Part shown: positions 26,704-35,427 of the stretch, piece by piece | Layout: every line of letters starts with the position of its first letter | Numbering within the stretch: position 1 is the first letter of the stretch | From: Akkermansia muciniphila | GTDB taxonomy: Bacteria; Verrucomicrobiota; Verrucomicrobiia; Limisphaerales; SXTU01 | Assembly (NCBI GenBank): GCA_945874145.1 | Contig: CAMCFN010000022.1 | Span: 1 to 56,034 of the forward strand | DNA: 56,034 nucleotides | Direction of reading: 5' to 3' | Notes under the pieces: generated by a model | Database searches by the model: none | What the model was told of the DNA's origin: nothing | What the model saw: the letters and a program-made list of their open reading frames with translations, nothing else | Translations under genes and position numbers: made by a program

Positions 26704-28482
26704 ATGTGCATGTCCGGTTGGATTCCCCTGCTCTGCCTCGTAGCCTGCGTGGCCGTCGGCGCGGAACCGGTCGGCCGCCCCCAGCTTCAGATCATCAACG
26801 GCAGCCGGCAAACCGCCGAGATCCTCTGGCTCAAGTCACCTGCGGAACGAGTCCCCAATGGCACCCTGGAGCCGGGCCAAGACACCGTCATCACCACCAC
26901 GCTGGGCCATCGGTTTTTGATTGTGGGCCGCGCTGACAAGGCGGAGGCAACGGTGGCGAGTGAGGTGCGGGTCCAAGGCTTCCGCTTCGACCCGATGACC
27001 AAACACGGGTTGCCGTCGTTTTACACCCAGCACGTCAGCGCCAACGGTTTTCCCATCGTCGCCTCCGCCAAGGTAAATCCCTACGCGCTCAAGGAAGCCG
27101 CGTTCCTAGTGAACCAGATGCTTGCCCATCGCCCCGACATTCGCACGGCCATGATCAAGAGCGGGGCGCGCTTGTGCATCCTGGCGTGGAACGAGTTCAC
27201 CACGGACCAGCCGGAGTTCACCCGACTCGGCAAAGGAATAATGCCCGGCTATCCTGGGATTACGGCCAAGGATTACTGGGATGCCCGTGCCCGTGGTTTG
27301 GGTGGAAGCGAACGGGACCCGTTCTGTTCCTGCGCCGAGGAAAACCTGCTGGGCTACCCCGGCGACCCTTATGAAAAGGAGTGCATTCTCATTCATGAAT
27401 TCGCGCACAACATCCACTTGCGCGGCCTGACCAATGTGGACCCAACCTTCGACACGCGCTTGAAGGCCACGTATGACGCAGCCATGAAGGCCGGGCTGTG
27501 GAAGGGCAAATATGCCTCCGTGAACCATCACGAGTATTTCGCCGAAGGGGTGCAGTCGTGGTTCGACAACAACCGCTTCAATGACCACGACCACAACCAC
27601 GTGCACCTGCGCTCACAGCTGGTCGAATACGATCCGGGCCTCGCCGCCATGTGCCAGGAAGTCTTCGGCGACACCGCATTGAAATACACCAAACCCGCGA
27701 CGCGTCTCACGGGACACATGGCTGGCTACGAACCCGCGAAGTCGCCAACCTTCGCCTGGCCCGAACGACTGAAGCAGGCCAAGGCCGACATCCGCGCCAA
27801 AGCCGAGGCGCGCGATCAGGCCGCCAAGGGTGAGACTCTGCGTGAAACGCGCGCCCTGGCTGGATGGACGGTGCACATACGCCGCGACCTGCTGGCCCAA
27901 GAACCAATGGCAACAGCCCGCGCACTGGAACTCCTCCAAGCCCAGCTTGAGGAAATAGTCCGCGTGGTCCCGAAACCGGCCGTCGCGGAGCTGCAAAAGG
28001 TGCCGCTCTATTTCTCGCCGGAATACCCCAGCACCCGAGCGCGCGCGGAGTATCATCCGGATGCCGGCTGGCTGCGCGACAACGGACGAGACCCGGTGAT
28101 GGCAAAAGGAGTCGAGTTTACGAATGCCCGCATTTTTGAAGCCGAAACCAGGCGCATGCCAAACTTCGCCCTGCATGAGCTCGCGCATGCCTACCATGAC
28201 CGATGCTTGCCGAAGGGCTTTGGGAACTCCGACATCAAGGTGGCCTACGAAAAGGCGAAGGCTGGTGGCAAATATGACCGGGTCGAGCGTCAGGATTCCG
28301 AAGGCCGCAAGCGCATGGACCGCGCCTACGCGCTAACCAATCCGCAGGAATACTTCGCGGAAGGCACGGAAGCCTTGTTCACCCGCAACGACTTTTTCCC
28401 CTACACCCGGGACCAACTCCAGCAGCACGATCCTGAGATGTTCAAGCTGCTTGAAAAGCTGTGGAATTCGCCGAGCAAGTGA
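26704..28482 (+). CDS. Secreted twin-domain gluzincin-like peptidase with N-terminal VHL-beta-like domain
   Basis: 592 residues from ATG 26704 (an ATG at 26710 is equally possible); signal peptide WIPLLCLVACVAVGA. Residues ~27-72 (LQIINGSRQTAEILWLKSP, GTLEPGQDTVITTTLGHRFLIVG in two parts) match the VHL-beta pattern. Two metallopeptidase-like halves follow. Half 1 has HEFAHNIH near 230 and HHEYFAEGVQSWF near 275. Half 2 has HELAHAYHD near 490 and PQEYFAEGTEALF near 548. The HExxH plus downstream E in EYFAE is the zinc-site layout of gluzincins. Half 2 is clearly homologous to the single-domain protein at 34654. Substrate unknown; it acts outside the cytoplasm. First gene of a long same-strand run. 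Confidence 0.82.
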   Translation: MCMSGWIPLLCLVACVAVGAEPVGRPQLQIINGSRQTAEILWLKSPAERVPNGTLEPGQDTVITTTLGHRFLIVGRADKAEATVASEVRVQGFRFDPMTKHGLPSFYTQHVSANGFPIVASAKVNPYALKEAAFLVNQMLAHRPDIRTAMIKSGARLCILAWNEFTTDQPEFTRLGKGIMPGYPGITAKDYWDARARGLGGSERDPFCSCAEENLLGYPGDPYEKECILIHEFAHNIHLRGLTNVDPTFDTRLKATYDAAMKAGLWKGKYASVNHHEYFAEGVQSWFDNNRFNDHDHNHVHLRSQLVEYDPGLAAMCQEVFGDTALKYTKPATRLTGHMAGYEPAKSPTFAWPERLKQAKADIRAKAEARDQAAKGETLRETRALAGWTVHIRRDLLAQEPMATARALELLQAQLEEIVRVVPKPAVAELQKVPLYFSPEYPSTRARAEYHPDAGWLRDNGRDPVMAKGVEFTNARIFEAETRRMPNFALHELAHAYHDRCLPKGFGNSDIKVAYEKAKAGGKYDRVERQDSEGRKRMDRAYALTNPQEYFAEGTEALFTRNDFFPYTRDQLQQHDPEMFKLLEKLWNSPSK

Positions 28483-28510
28483 AGTTCGAGTCTGAGCCTC
28501 CCAGCACTAA

Positions 28511-30097
28511 ATGAAACTCGGCACTGGATACGGCAAAGGAGGAGGCGGAAAGGAGCGTTTTGAACTTACGCCCAAACTTCGCGTTGGCGCCCTGCTCGCT
28601 TTATTGCTGCTGAACCCATTGGCTGGAACTGCGGAGCTGCCCAACATTCTCCTCATTCTGGCTGACGATCTCGGCTACGGCGACGTGGGCTGCTACAACG
28701 ACCGGGCCAAGGCACCCACCCCCAACCTAGACCGCCTGGCCCGCGAGGGCATGCGTTTCACTGATGCCCACAGCCCCTGCACCGTCTGCACGCCCACGCG
28801 CTACAGTCTCATGACCGGGCAGATGGCCTTTCGCGTGCCGCGTGGCGGATCCGTGTTCACGGGCGTCGGGGGGCCGTCGTTGATTGCTCCTGGCCGGCTG
28901 ACCTTGCCGACGATGTTGCGCAACCAGGGCTACGCAACGATGGCCGTCGGCAAATGGCATGTCGGCTGGACGTTTCGGGACAAGGAAGGCAAGGCGATCA
29001 ACGATAGTGGCGAGGCTGCCGTGCAGCGAGTGGATTACTCACGTCGCATCGAAGGCGGCCCCGTGGATCACGGTTTCGAGCGGTTCTTCGGCACCGCCTG
29101 CTGTCCCACCACGGACTGGCTTTACGCTTTCATCGAAGGCGACCGTATTCCCGTGCCGCCCACCGGCCAGCTCGACAAGACACACCTGCCGAAGCATCCC
29201 TATGCCAACGACTGCCGTCCCGGGTGGATCGCCCCTAACTTTCTGCTGGAGGAGGTGGATTTGGTTTTTCTCAAGAAGAGCCGGCAGTTCCTCGATGACC
29301 ATGTCCGGACTTCGCCGGGCAAACCCTTCTTCCTCTACCACGCTGCGCAGGCCGTGCACCTGCCTTCCTTTCCGGCGAAGCAATTCCAAGGCAAGACCCA
29401 AGCCGGACCGCACGGTGACTTTATTTATGAACTGGACTGGGTGATAGGCGAACTCCTCCAAACGCTGGAGAAGCTTGGGCTTGCGGAGAACACGCTCGTC
29501 ATTTTCACCAGCGACAACGGCCCGGAGACCACGAGTGTGATTCACATGCGCGCCGAGCATCATCACGACGGCGCACGACCGTGGCGGGGCGTGAAACGCG
29601 ACCAGTGGGAGGGCGGACATCGCGTGCCGCTCCTCGTGCGCTGGCCCACGCAGGTAAAGCCCGGCACCACCAGCGACCAACTCATCAGCCTGACGGATGT
29701 GATGGCTACCGTCGCCGCCATTGTCGGGACTCGCCTCCCACAAGATGCCGCCGAGGACAGCTTCAACATGCTGCCGGCTTTGCTCGGAAAAGCCGAAAAG
29801 CCGATCCGTCCTTATCTGCTCCAGCAGGCCTTTGGCGGAGCGCGTTATCTGGCCATCCGCCGGGGGCAATGGAAACTACTGGATCACACCGGCTCAGGCG
29901 GTAATCGCTATGAGAACAACCCCGGCCTACAGCCCTTCATGCTGCCTGATTCGGCACCGGGCGCCCCCGGCCAGCTTTACGACCTTGAAGCCGACCCCGG
30001 GGAAACGAACAATCTCTACTTCAAGCACCCGCAAATCGTGAAGGAGTTGAAGTCGCTGCTTGAAGCCAGCAAAACTTCCGGTCGCAGCCGTAATTGA
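28511..30097 (+). CDS. Secreted sulfatase (CxPxR type)
   Basis: 528 residues. After an N-terminal extension and signal segment (VGALLALLLLNPLAGTA) come the sulfatase landmarks: NILLILADDLGYGDVGCYN (metal Asp pair) and CTPTRYSLMTGQ near 93, where the Cys is the one converted to formylglycine. Further on are AVGKWHVGW, VIFTSDNGPE and GVKRDQWEGGHRVPLLVRW. It hydrolyses sulfate esters, most likely on a polysaccharide or glycoprotein glycan; arylsulfatase-A-like subfamily by pattern. It needs a formylglycine-generating enzyme; the SUMF1-like gene in this window does not look like one. Located 29 bases after the twin-domain peptidase. Confidence 0.93.
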   Translation: MKLGTGYGKGGGGKERFELTPKLRVGALLALLLLNPLAGTAELPNILLILADDLGYGDVGCYNDRAKAPTPNLDRLAREGMRFTDAHSPCTVCTPTRYSLMTGQMAFRVPRGGSVFTGVGGPSLIAPGRLTLPTMLRNQGYATMAVGKWHVGWTFRDKEGKAINDSGEAAVQRVDYSRRIEGGPVDHGFERFFGTACCPTTDWLYAFIEGDRIPVPPTGQLDKTHLPKHPYANDCRPGWIAPNFLLEEVDLVFLKKSRQFLDDHVRTSPGKPFFLYHAAQAVHLPSFPAKQFQGKTQAGPHGDFIYELDWVIGELLQTLEKLGLAENTLVIFTSDNGPETTSVIHMRAEHHHDGARPWRGVKRDQWEGGHRVPLLVRWPTQVKPGTTSDQLISLTDVMATVAAIVGTRLPQDAAEDSFNMLPALLGKAEKPIRPYLLQQAFGGARYLAIRRGQWKLLDHTGSGGNRYENNPGLQPFMLPDSAPGAPGQLYDLEADPGETNNLYFKHPQIVKELKSLLEASKTSGRSRN

Positions 30098-30116
30098 ATC
30101 TTACGAACCGAAGCCT

Positions 30117-30737
30117 ATGAAGCCCCTGATCCGAATCGCCTTTCTATCGCTCCTGACCGCTTCGTTGACCACGCTGCCTGCAGCCGCCAACCCTATCAGC
30201 GTCTTCATCCTTCCCAAAGACAGCAAGGCGAACCGCTTTGCCCAATACAGCGAGTGGATGGGCGACTTCATCCGGGACATGCGCAAGAACCTCAAGGCCC
30301 CGCGCATGCCATTCGTCATCGGTGTCATGGGCGTGGGCGGGCTCAAGGCCAACGAAGCCAACCTGAGGTTTCGTGAAGCCAAGGCCGCCCCGGCTTTTTT
30401 GCCGGAGTTTCGCGGCAATGTCGTCGCCGTTCCGGCCGCCCCGTTCTGGGATGAACCGCTCGCTGCCATTCAGGAAAAGCACGACCAGGTCCGGCAGATG
30501 GCCTATCTGCTGAAGACCAAGAACAAGAACCAGGCCAATAAAGACGGCCAGATGACCGACGCCGAGCAGAGGACCTACCTCAAGAAGTTTGAAGCCGAGC
30601 TCATCTCTCCAAACGAAGTTACCCTCCGCCAGCGAGGGGCTTCGAACGCAGGCTATCACTATCTGGGCTGTGCCAAGACCTTCGCCGTCATGGGCAAAGC
30701 CTTCGCGGAAGCAATCCTCACCCTGAACAGCAAGTAG
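30117..30737 (+). CDS. SASA-type esterase lacking its catalytic N-terminal block (internally deleted?)
   Basis: 206 residues from ATG 30117 with a signal peptide (LIRIAFLSLLTASLTTLPAAA). The body (WMGDFIRDMRKNL, PFVIGVMGVGG, AAPAFLPEFRGNVVAVPAAP, FWDEPLAAI, YHYLGCAKTFAVMGKAFAEAI) matches the C-terminal half of SASA/sialate-O-acetylesterase-like secreted proteins. In complete members the segment after PISVFIL continues into a GQSN-type block with the nucleophile Ser; here PISVFILPKD runs almost directly into the C-terminal half. I infer an in-frame internal deletion of the SGNH nucleophile region, leaving a probably inactive protein. The start of the frame overlaps the end of the sulfatase gene only if the earlier ATG (30060) is used. 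Confidence 0.65.
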   Translation: MKPLIRIAFLSLLTASLTTLPAAANPISVFILPKDSKANRFAQYSEWMGDFIRDMRKNLKAPRMPFVIGVMGVGGLKANEANLRFREAKAAPAFLPEFRGNVVAVPAAPFWDEPLAAIQEKHDQVRQMAYLLKTKNKNQANKDGQMTDAEQRTYLKKFEAELISPNEVTLRQRGASNAGYHYLGCAKTFAVMGKAFAEAILTLNSK

Positions 30738-30782
30738 CCCTTCGGCCCGCCGCCTCTTCAAAATCAAGATCCGCCCCGCACC

Positions 30783-33700
30783 ATGAAACGCATGCTTCCC
30801 ACGCTGCTCCTGCTGAGCGCGGTTTTTTGCGCGGCCTCCCGACCGGCATGGGCTCAGTCCCCGGCGACCGCCTATTCGAATTGGCAGCACACCGGGGTTC
30901 TGACGATTCTCACCACCGCCGATGGGGCGGACTTGCCGGCTTCCGCCGTGGTTGAACGTTTCCCATTGTTGGTGCGCCTGGACAAGGATTGGTTCGATTT
31001 CCGTCAGGCCAAGCCGGGCGGCGAAGATCTTCGCTTCTCGACCAGCACCGGTGAAGCGCTGGCGTTTCAAATTGAGGAATGGGACGCGGCCCGGGGCAAA
31101 GCCAGCATCTGGGTGCGCATTCCCCGCATCGAGGGCAACGCTCGCCAAGCCATTCGTATCCACTGGGGCAAAGCGGACGCAGCGAGCGAATCGAATGGCA
31201 AGGCGGTCTTCAACGAAGACAACGGTTACCTGAGCGTGTGGCACATGGGTGACTTAGTGCGGGATGAAGTCGGGACACTAGATTCGAAAGACACCGGCAC
31301 CACCGCGACTACGGGCATGGTTGGCAAGGCACGCCATTTCCCGGGCAAGGCCGGCATCTTCGGTGGCGACAAGATTGCCAACTACCCTGTGGGCTCCAGT
31401 CCGCATAGTTCGGAAGCATGGTTTCGCACCCGAACACCCAACACCACCCTTCTGGCTTGGGGCAACGAGCACGGGCAGGGCAAGGTGGTGATGCAGTTTC
31501 GCAGCCCGCCGCACGTGCAGATGGACTGCTATTTCTCCCGTGGCAACGTAGCTGGCGAGAGCCGCACGGCACCCGGCGAATGGACCCATGTGGCCCACAC
31601 TTACCAGCAGGGCGAGTCACTCCTCTATGTGAACGGCAAGCTCGATGGCTCCAATACGAAAAACGGGCCGCCGCTGGCCATCAAGAGCCCGGCGCGCCTG
31701 TGGCTGGGGGGCTGGTATAACAACTATACTTTCATCGGCGACATTGACGAGGTGCGCGTCTCCAAAGTGGCGCGCTCGGCGGACTGGGTGCGGTTGCAGT
31801 TCGAGAACCAGAAGCCGCAGCAGACGCTCGTCGGGCCGCTGGTGCAGGCGGGGGCGGCCTTCGCCGTGTCGCAGGAGAAGCTCACCGTGACGGAAGGCCA
31901 GAGCGTCTCGCTCACGGCGCAGGCCGGTGGGGCGCAGAAAGTTTACTGGGTGCTCAAGCACGACGGGCGCGAGGAGATGCTGGCGTCGGACCGCTTCAAC
32001 TTCACCTTCTCCGCCGGGCGCGTGACCGGGGACACGGTGGCCACGCTTCAGTTCAAGGCGGTTTACGCGAGCGAAGTAAAGACCAAGGACATTGTCATCA
32101 CGGTGAAGGATTCCATTCCCGAGCCGGTGTTCACGCTACAGGCCCCGGCGGCTTGGGATGGGCGGGCGACGATTGAAGTCGTGCCGCAGGTGGCGAACCT
32201 CGCAGCGATGCAGGCGCGCGGCGCGGGCGACTTGAAGGTGGATTGGAGCGCGGGGCCGTTCGCGGTCATCAAGGAAGTCGCGCCGGGCAAGCTCCGCCTG
32301 CTGCGCGCGCAGAACAGCGGGAAGCTGACGGTCACGGCCACGGTGAGCAACGGCGGCCAGCCGGTCGCGCAGTCGGTGAGCATCCTGGTAACGGAGCCGA
32401 AGCGTGACGCGTGGGTGGCGCGCACGCCCGCGAAGGACGAGCAGCCGGAGGAAGGCCAGTTCTATGCGCGCCACGACAAGAACGAGGGGACGCTCCATTA
32501 CAACGGCACGCTGGCGGAAGCGGTGGACTCGGTCTTCCTCAAGCTCTACGCCGACGAGAAGTTGGTGAAGACGGAAACGGCGAAGCCCGGTGCGGACAAG
32601 TCCTACGCCCTCGCGGTGAAGCTCAAGCCGGGCCTCATCAAATACCGCGTCGAGTTCGGCACGCGCGCTGGCGGGAAAGACACGGTGCTGAACACGGTGG
32701 GCAAACTCGTTTGCGGCGATGCCTTCATCATTGATGGCCAGTCCAACGCGCTGGCGACGGACACGCGCGAACAATCGCCGCCGGAGACGAACGAGTGGAT
32801 TCGCAGCTACGGCCGGCCTTCGCAGAACCCGAAAGACAACCAGGGCAACCTCTGGTGCCTCCCGGTCTGGAAGGCGCAGAAGGGCGAGAAGGCGGAGTTG
32901 GGCTGGTGGGGCATGGAGCTGGCGAAGCGTTTGGTCGAGAGCCAGAAGATGCCCATCTTCCTCATCAACGCGGCGGTGGGGGGCACACGCATTGACCAGC
33001 ACCAGCGCAGCGCGACGAACGCGACCGACCTCACGACCATCTACGGACGGATGCTGTGGCGCGTGCAACAGGCGAAGCTCACCCACGGCATTCGCGGCAT
33101 CCTCTGGCACCAGGGCGAAAACGATCAGGGCGCGGATGGGCCGACGGGCGGCTACGGGTGGGAGAGCTATCAGCCGCTGTTCGTCGAGATGGCGGCGGGC
33201 TGGAAGCAGGACTTCCCCAACGTGCAGCACTACTACGTTTACCAAATCTGGCCGAACTCGTGCAGCATGGGCGGTCGCGATGGTTCCGGCGACCGCTTGC
33301 GCGAGAAGCAGCGCACCCTGCCGCAGCTCTTCTCGAACATGAGCATCCTCTCGACACTCGGCGTTCGGCCGCCGGGCGGTTGCCACTTCCCGCTGGTGGG
33401 CTGGGCGGAGTTCGCGCGCATGGTGCAACCGCTCCTCGAACGCGACCACTACGGCAAGGCCTCCGCCGTTCCGCTCACTGCGCCGAACTTGCGCCGCGTG
33501 GCCTACACCAGCGCCGCGCAGGACACGCTCGCGCTGGAGTTCGACCAGCCTGTGCTCTGGGCCGACACGCTGGCAGGGCAATTCTATCTCGACGGCACGA
33601 AGGACAAAGTCGCCTCCGGTAGCGTCGCGGGAAATGTGCTCACGCTGAAGTTAAAGGAAGCCGTCGCCGCCAAGCAAATCACCTACCTCAAGGAAATCGC

Positions 33701-33794
33701 GTGGAATCAGGACACCTTGCTCCTCGGTGCGAACGGTTTGGCGGCGCTGACCTTCTGCGAGGTGCCGGTCTTGAATCCTGCTCCCAAGCGCTGA
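30783..33794 (+). CDS. DUF2341-LamG-SASA multidomain secreted esterase
   Basis: 1003 residues with signal peptide (MLPTLLLLSAVFCAASRPAWA). ~50-140 is DUF2341-like (FPLLVRLDKDWFDF, GEDLRFSTSTGEALAFQIEEW). ~150-345 is a concanavalin/LamG module (SSEAWFRTRTPNTTLLAWG, WTHVAHTYQQGESLLYVNGKL). Several Ig-like beta segments lie in the middle. From ~640 an SGNH/SASA catalytic domain shows GDAFIIDGQSNALATD (nucleophile Ser in GQSN), NAAVGGTRIDQH and ILWHQGENDQG. It probably deacetylates or de-esterifies a glycan (sialate-O-acetylesterase or xylan-esterase-like), with the LamG part binding carbohydrate. Substrate not determined. Encoded 45 bases after the truncated SASA gene. Confidence 0.88.
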   Translation: MKRMLPTLLLLSAVFCAASRPAWAQSPATAYSNWQHTGVLTILTTADGADLPASAVVERFPLLVRLDKDWFDFRQAKPGGEDLRFSTSTGEALAFQIEEWDAARGKASIWVRIPRIEGNARQAIRIHWGKADAASESNGKAVFNEDNGYLSVWHMGDLVRDEVGTLDSKDTGTTATTGMVGKARHFPGKAGIFGGDKIANYPVGSSPHSSEAWFRTRTPNTTLLAWGNEHGQGKVVMQFRSPPHVQMDCYFSRGNVAGESRTAPGEWTHVAHTYQQGESLLYVNGKLDGSNTKNGPPLAIKSPARLWLGGWYNNYTFIGDIDEVRVSKVARSADWVRLQFENQKPQQTLVGPLVQAGAAFAVSQEKLTVTEGQSVSLTAQAGGAQKVYWVLKHDGREEMLASDRFNFTFSAGRVTGDTVATLQFKAVYASEVKTKDIVITVKDSIPEPVFTLQAPAAWDGRATIEVVPQVANLAAMQARGAGDLKVDWSAGPFAVIKEVAPGKLRLLRAQNSGKLTVTATVSNGGQPVAQSVSILVTEPKRDAWVARTPAKDEQPEEGQFYARHDKNEGTLHYNGTLAEAVDSVFLKLYADEKLVKTETAKPGADKSYALAVKLKPGLIKYRVEFGTRAGGKDTVLNTVGKLVCGDAFIIDGQSNALATDTREQSPPETNEWIRSYGRPSQNPKDNQGNLWCLPVWKAQKGEKAELGWWGMELAKRLVESQKMPIFLINAAVGGTRIDQHQRSATNATDLTTIYGRMLWRVQQAKLTHGIRGILWHQGENDQGADGPTGGYGWESYQPLFVEMAAGWKQDFPNVQHYYVYQIWPNSCSMGGRDGSGDRLREKQRTLPQLFSNMSILSTLGVRPPGGCHFPLVGWAEFARMVQPLLERDHYGKASAVPLTAPNLRRVAYTSAAQDTLALEFDQPVLWADTLAGQFYLDGTKDKVASGSVAGNVLTLKLKEAVAAKQITYLKEIAWNQDTLLLGANGLAALTFCEVPVLNPAPKR

Positions 33795-33806
33795 CACCCT
33801 CCCTTC

Positions 33807-34640
33807 ATGCATCGCCATCTCTACATCCTGTTTGTCGCCCTGCCGCTGGCCACCTTGACCGCAGCCGAACCGAAGCCGTCGCCCGCCAAGAACGAGCCGA
33901 CCAACGCCGCCGAAGCGGCCGCCAAAAAGGCAGCGGAGGACAGGGCTTTGGACGCTCAGTATCAAAAGTGGAAGGCGGGCCTTTCCCCTGCGCAACAAGC
34001 TTGGGAAACGGTGCTTGAGCAGAACCTCGGCGGATTCTATCTGCCCATTCACAAGCGTGAGAAGGTGGCCGGCAAATCGAACGCCTGGGACTTCGTGGCG
34101 GACGATGCCAAGCTGCCCCGTGTCCTGCTCATCGGCGATTCGGTGTCGCGCGGCTATACCCTCGCGGCTCGCAAGGCGCTGGCGGGCAAGGCCAACGTCC
34201 ATCGCGCGCCCGAGAACTGTGGCCCGACGGCCAACGGCCTGAAGAAGCTCGAGGTGTGGCTGGGCGGCGGCAAGTGGGACGTCATCCATTTAAATTTTGG
34301 CATCCATGACCGGGCCACAAAGCCGGCTGATTACGAGCAGCGCCTGGAGGCCATCGTCACCCGTCTGAAGACCACTGGAGCGCGCGTCATCTGGGCCAGC
34401 ACCACGCCGGTCCCGCCCGACACCAAGGACGGCCCCGCCGCCACTGCGGCCATCGAGGAGAAGAACCGCATCGCCGCACAAGTTGCGGCCAAGCACCAGC
34501 TCGCCACCGACGACCTCTTTGCCTTCATCACGCCCCACCTCGGCAAGGTGCAGAATCCCAAGGATGTCCACTTCACCGGCGAAGGCTACGAGCTGCTTGG
34601 CAAACAGGTGGCAGAGGCGGTCTTGAAGGCGCTCAAGTAA
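33807..34640 (+). CDS. Secreted SGNH/GDSL hydrolase
   Basis: 277 residues, signal peptide YILFVALPLATLTAA. An Ala/Lys-rich linker (AAEAAAKKAAEDRALDAQ) precedes the SGNH domain: block I VLLIGDSVSRGYT (Ser ~112), block III-like NFGIHD (Asn replaced context typical of rhamnogalacturonan-acetylesterase-like proteins), and block V DVHFTGEGYELLG with the Asp-x-x-His dyad. It is likely a carbohydrate esterase removing acyl groups; its place after the SASA protein (12-base gap) fits joint de-esterification of one polymer. Confidence 0.88.
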   Translation: MHRHLYILFVALPLATLTAAEPKPSPAKNEPTNAAEAAAKKAAEDRALDAQYQKWKAGLSPAQQAWETVLEQNLGGFYLPIHKREKVAGKSNAWDFVADDAKLPRVLLIGDSVSRGYTLAARKALAGKANVHRAPENCGPTANGLKKLEVWLGGGKWDVIHLNFGIHDRATKPADYEQRLEAIVTRLKTTGARVIWASTTPVPPDTKDGPAATAAIEEKNRIAAQVAAKHQLATDDLFAFITPHLGKVQNPKDVHFTGEGYELLGKQVAEAVLKALK

Positions 34641-34653
34641 CCTGCTTCACCTC

Positions 34654-35415
34654 ATGAACATCACCTATCCCATTTTGTTCCTCGCGTTCGCGTTCGTAGC
34701 GCTTCAACTGGGAATCAGCCCTGCATCAGCCCAAACGACCGACCGGAAAGTGGCCAAGCCGAACGCATCGCCAGCGGTGCGCTTTGACCCAGTGCTGCGC
34801 GACATCGAAGGCTGGAAGGTTCACGTCGAGCCGGCGCTCATCGACGGCGAGCACCGCGAGGAGGGAAACAAGGCACTCACCATGTTGGCCAACCACTTGC
34901 AGCGCATCAAAATCCTCGTGCCCGCCGAGCCGTTGAAGAAGTTGCAGACCATTGAAATCTGGATTGAGCACAGCCATCCACTGCTGAAGGCGATGCAGTA
35001 TCACCCGAGCAAGGGCTGGCTCGTCGCCAACGGCCACGACCCGCGTCTGACGCGCAAGGTCCACATCACGGTGGCCAAGGAGTTGTTCTCGCGCAGCCAG
35101 ATGTTCAAGCACCCAGCAGTCATCCTCCATGAGCTAGCGCACGGCTATCACGACCAGGTTCTCACCTTCGATCACCCGGAGATTTTGGCTGCCTATAACC
35201 AGGCGAAAGAAGCCGGCACTTATGAGAATGTCCTCCTCTACACCGGGAAAAAGGTGAAGCATTACGGCCTGACCAATCACAAGGAATACTTCGCCGAAGG
35301 CACGGAGGCCTATCTCTACCGGAACGACTTCTACCCCTTCGTCCGAGCCGAATTGAAAGCGCACGACCCGACGCTCCACGACGTGCTGGAGAAAATCTGG
35401 GGCGCGGCGAACTGA
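34654..35415 (+). CDS. Single-domain gluzincin-like secreted peptidase
   Basis: 253 residues with signal peptide (YPILFLAFAFVALQLG, cleavage after ASA). The zinc signature HELAHGYHDQ is near 158 and NHKEYFAEGTEAYLYRND near 210. It aligns over nearly its full mature length with the second half of the peptidase at 26704 (GW-x-VH, YHP-x-x-GWL, HELAH-x-YHD, EYFAEGTEA, RNDF-x-P, LEK-W). Metal-dependent peptidase activity is inferred from HExxH plus E; no named family is certain. It sits 13 bases after the SGNH gene and 12 before the hydroxyproline genes. Confidence 0.82.
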   Translation: MNITYPILFLAFAFVALQLGISPASAQTTDRKVAKPNASPAVRFDPVLRDIEGWKVHVEPALIDGEHREEGNKALTMLANHLQRIKILVPAEPLKKLQTIEIWIEHSHPLLKAMQYHPSKGWLVANGHDPRLTRKVHITVAKELFSRSQMFKHPAVILHELAHGYHDQVLTFDHPEILAAYNQAKEAGTYENVLLYTGKKVKHYGLTNHKEYFAEGTEAYLYRNDFYPFVRAELKAHDPTLHDVLEKIWGAAN

Positions 35416-35427
35416 ACTGCCAACACC

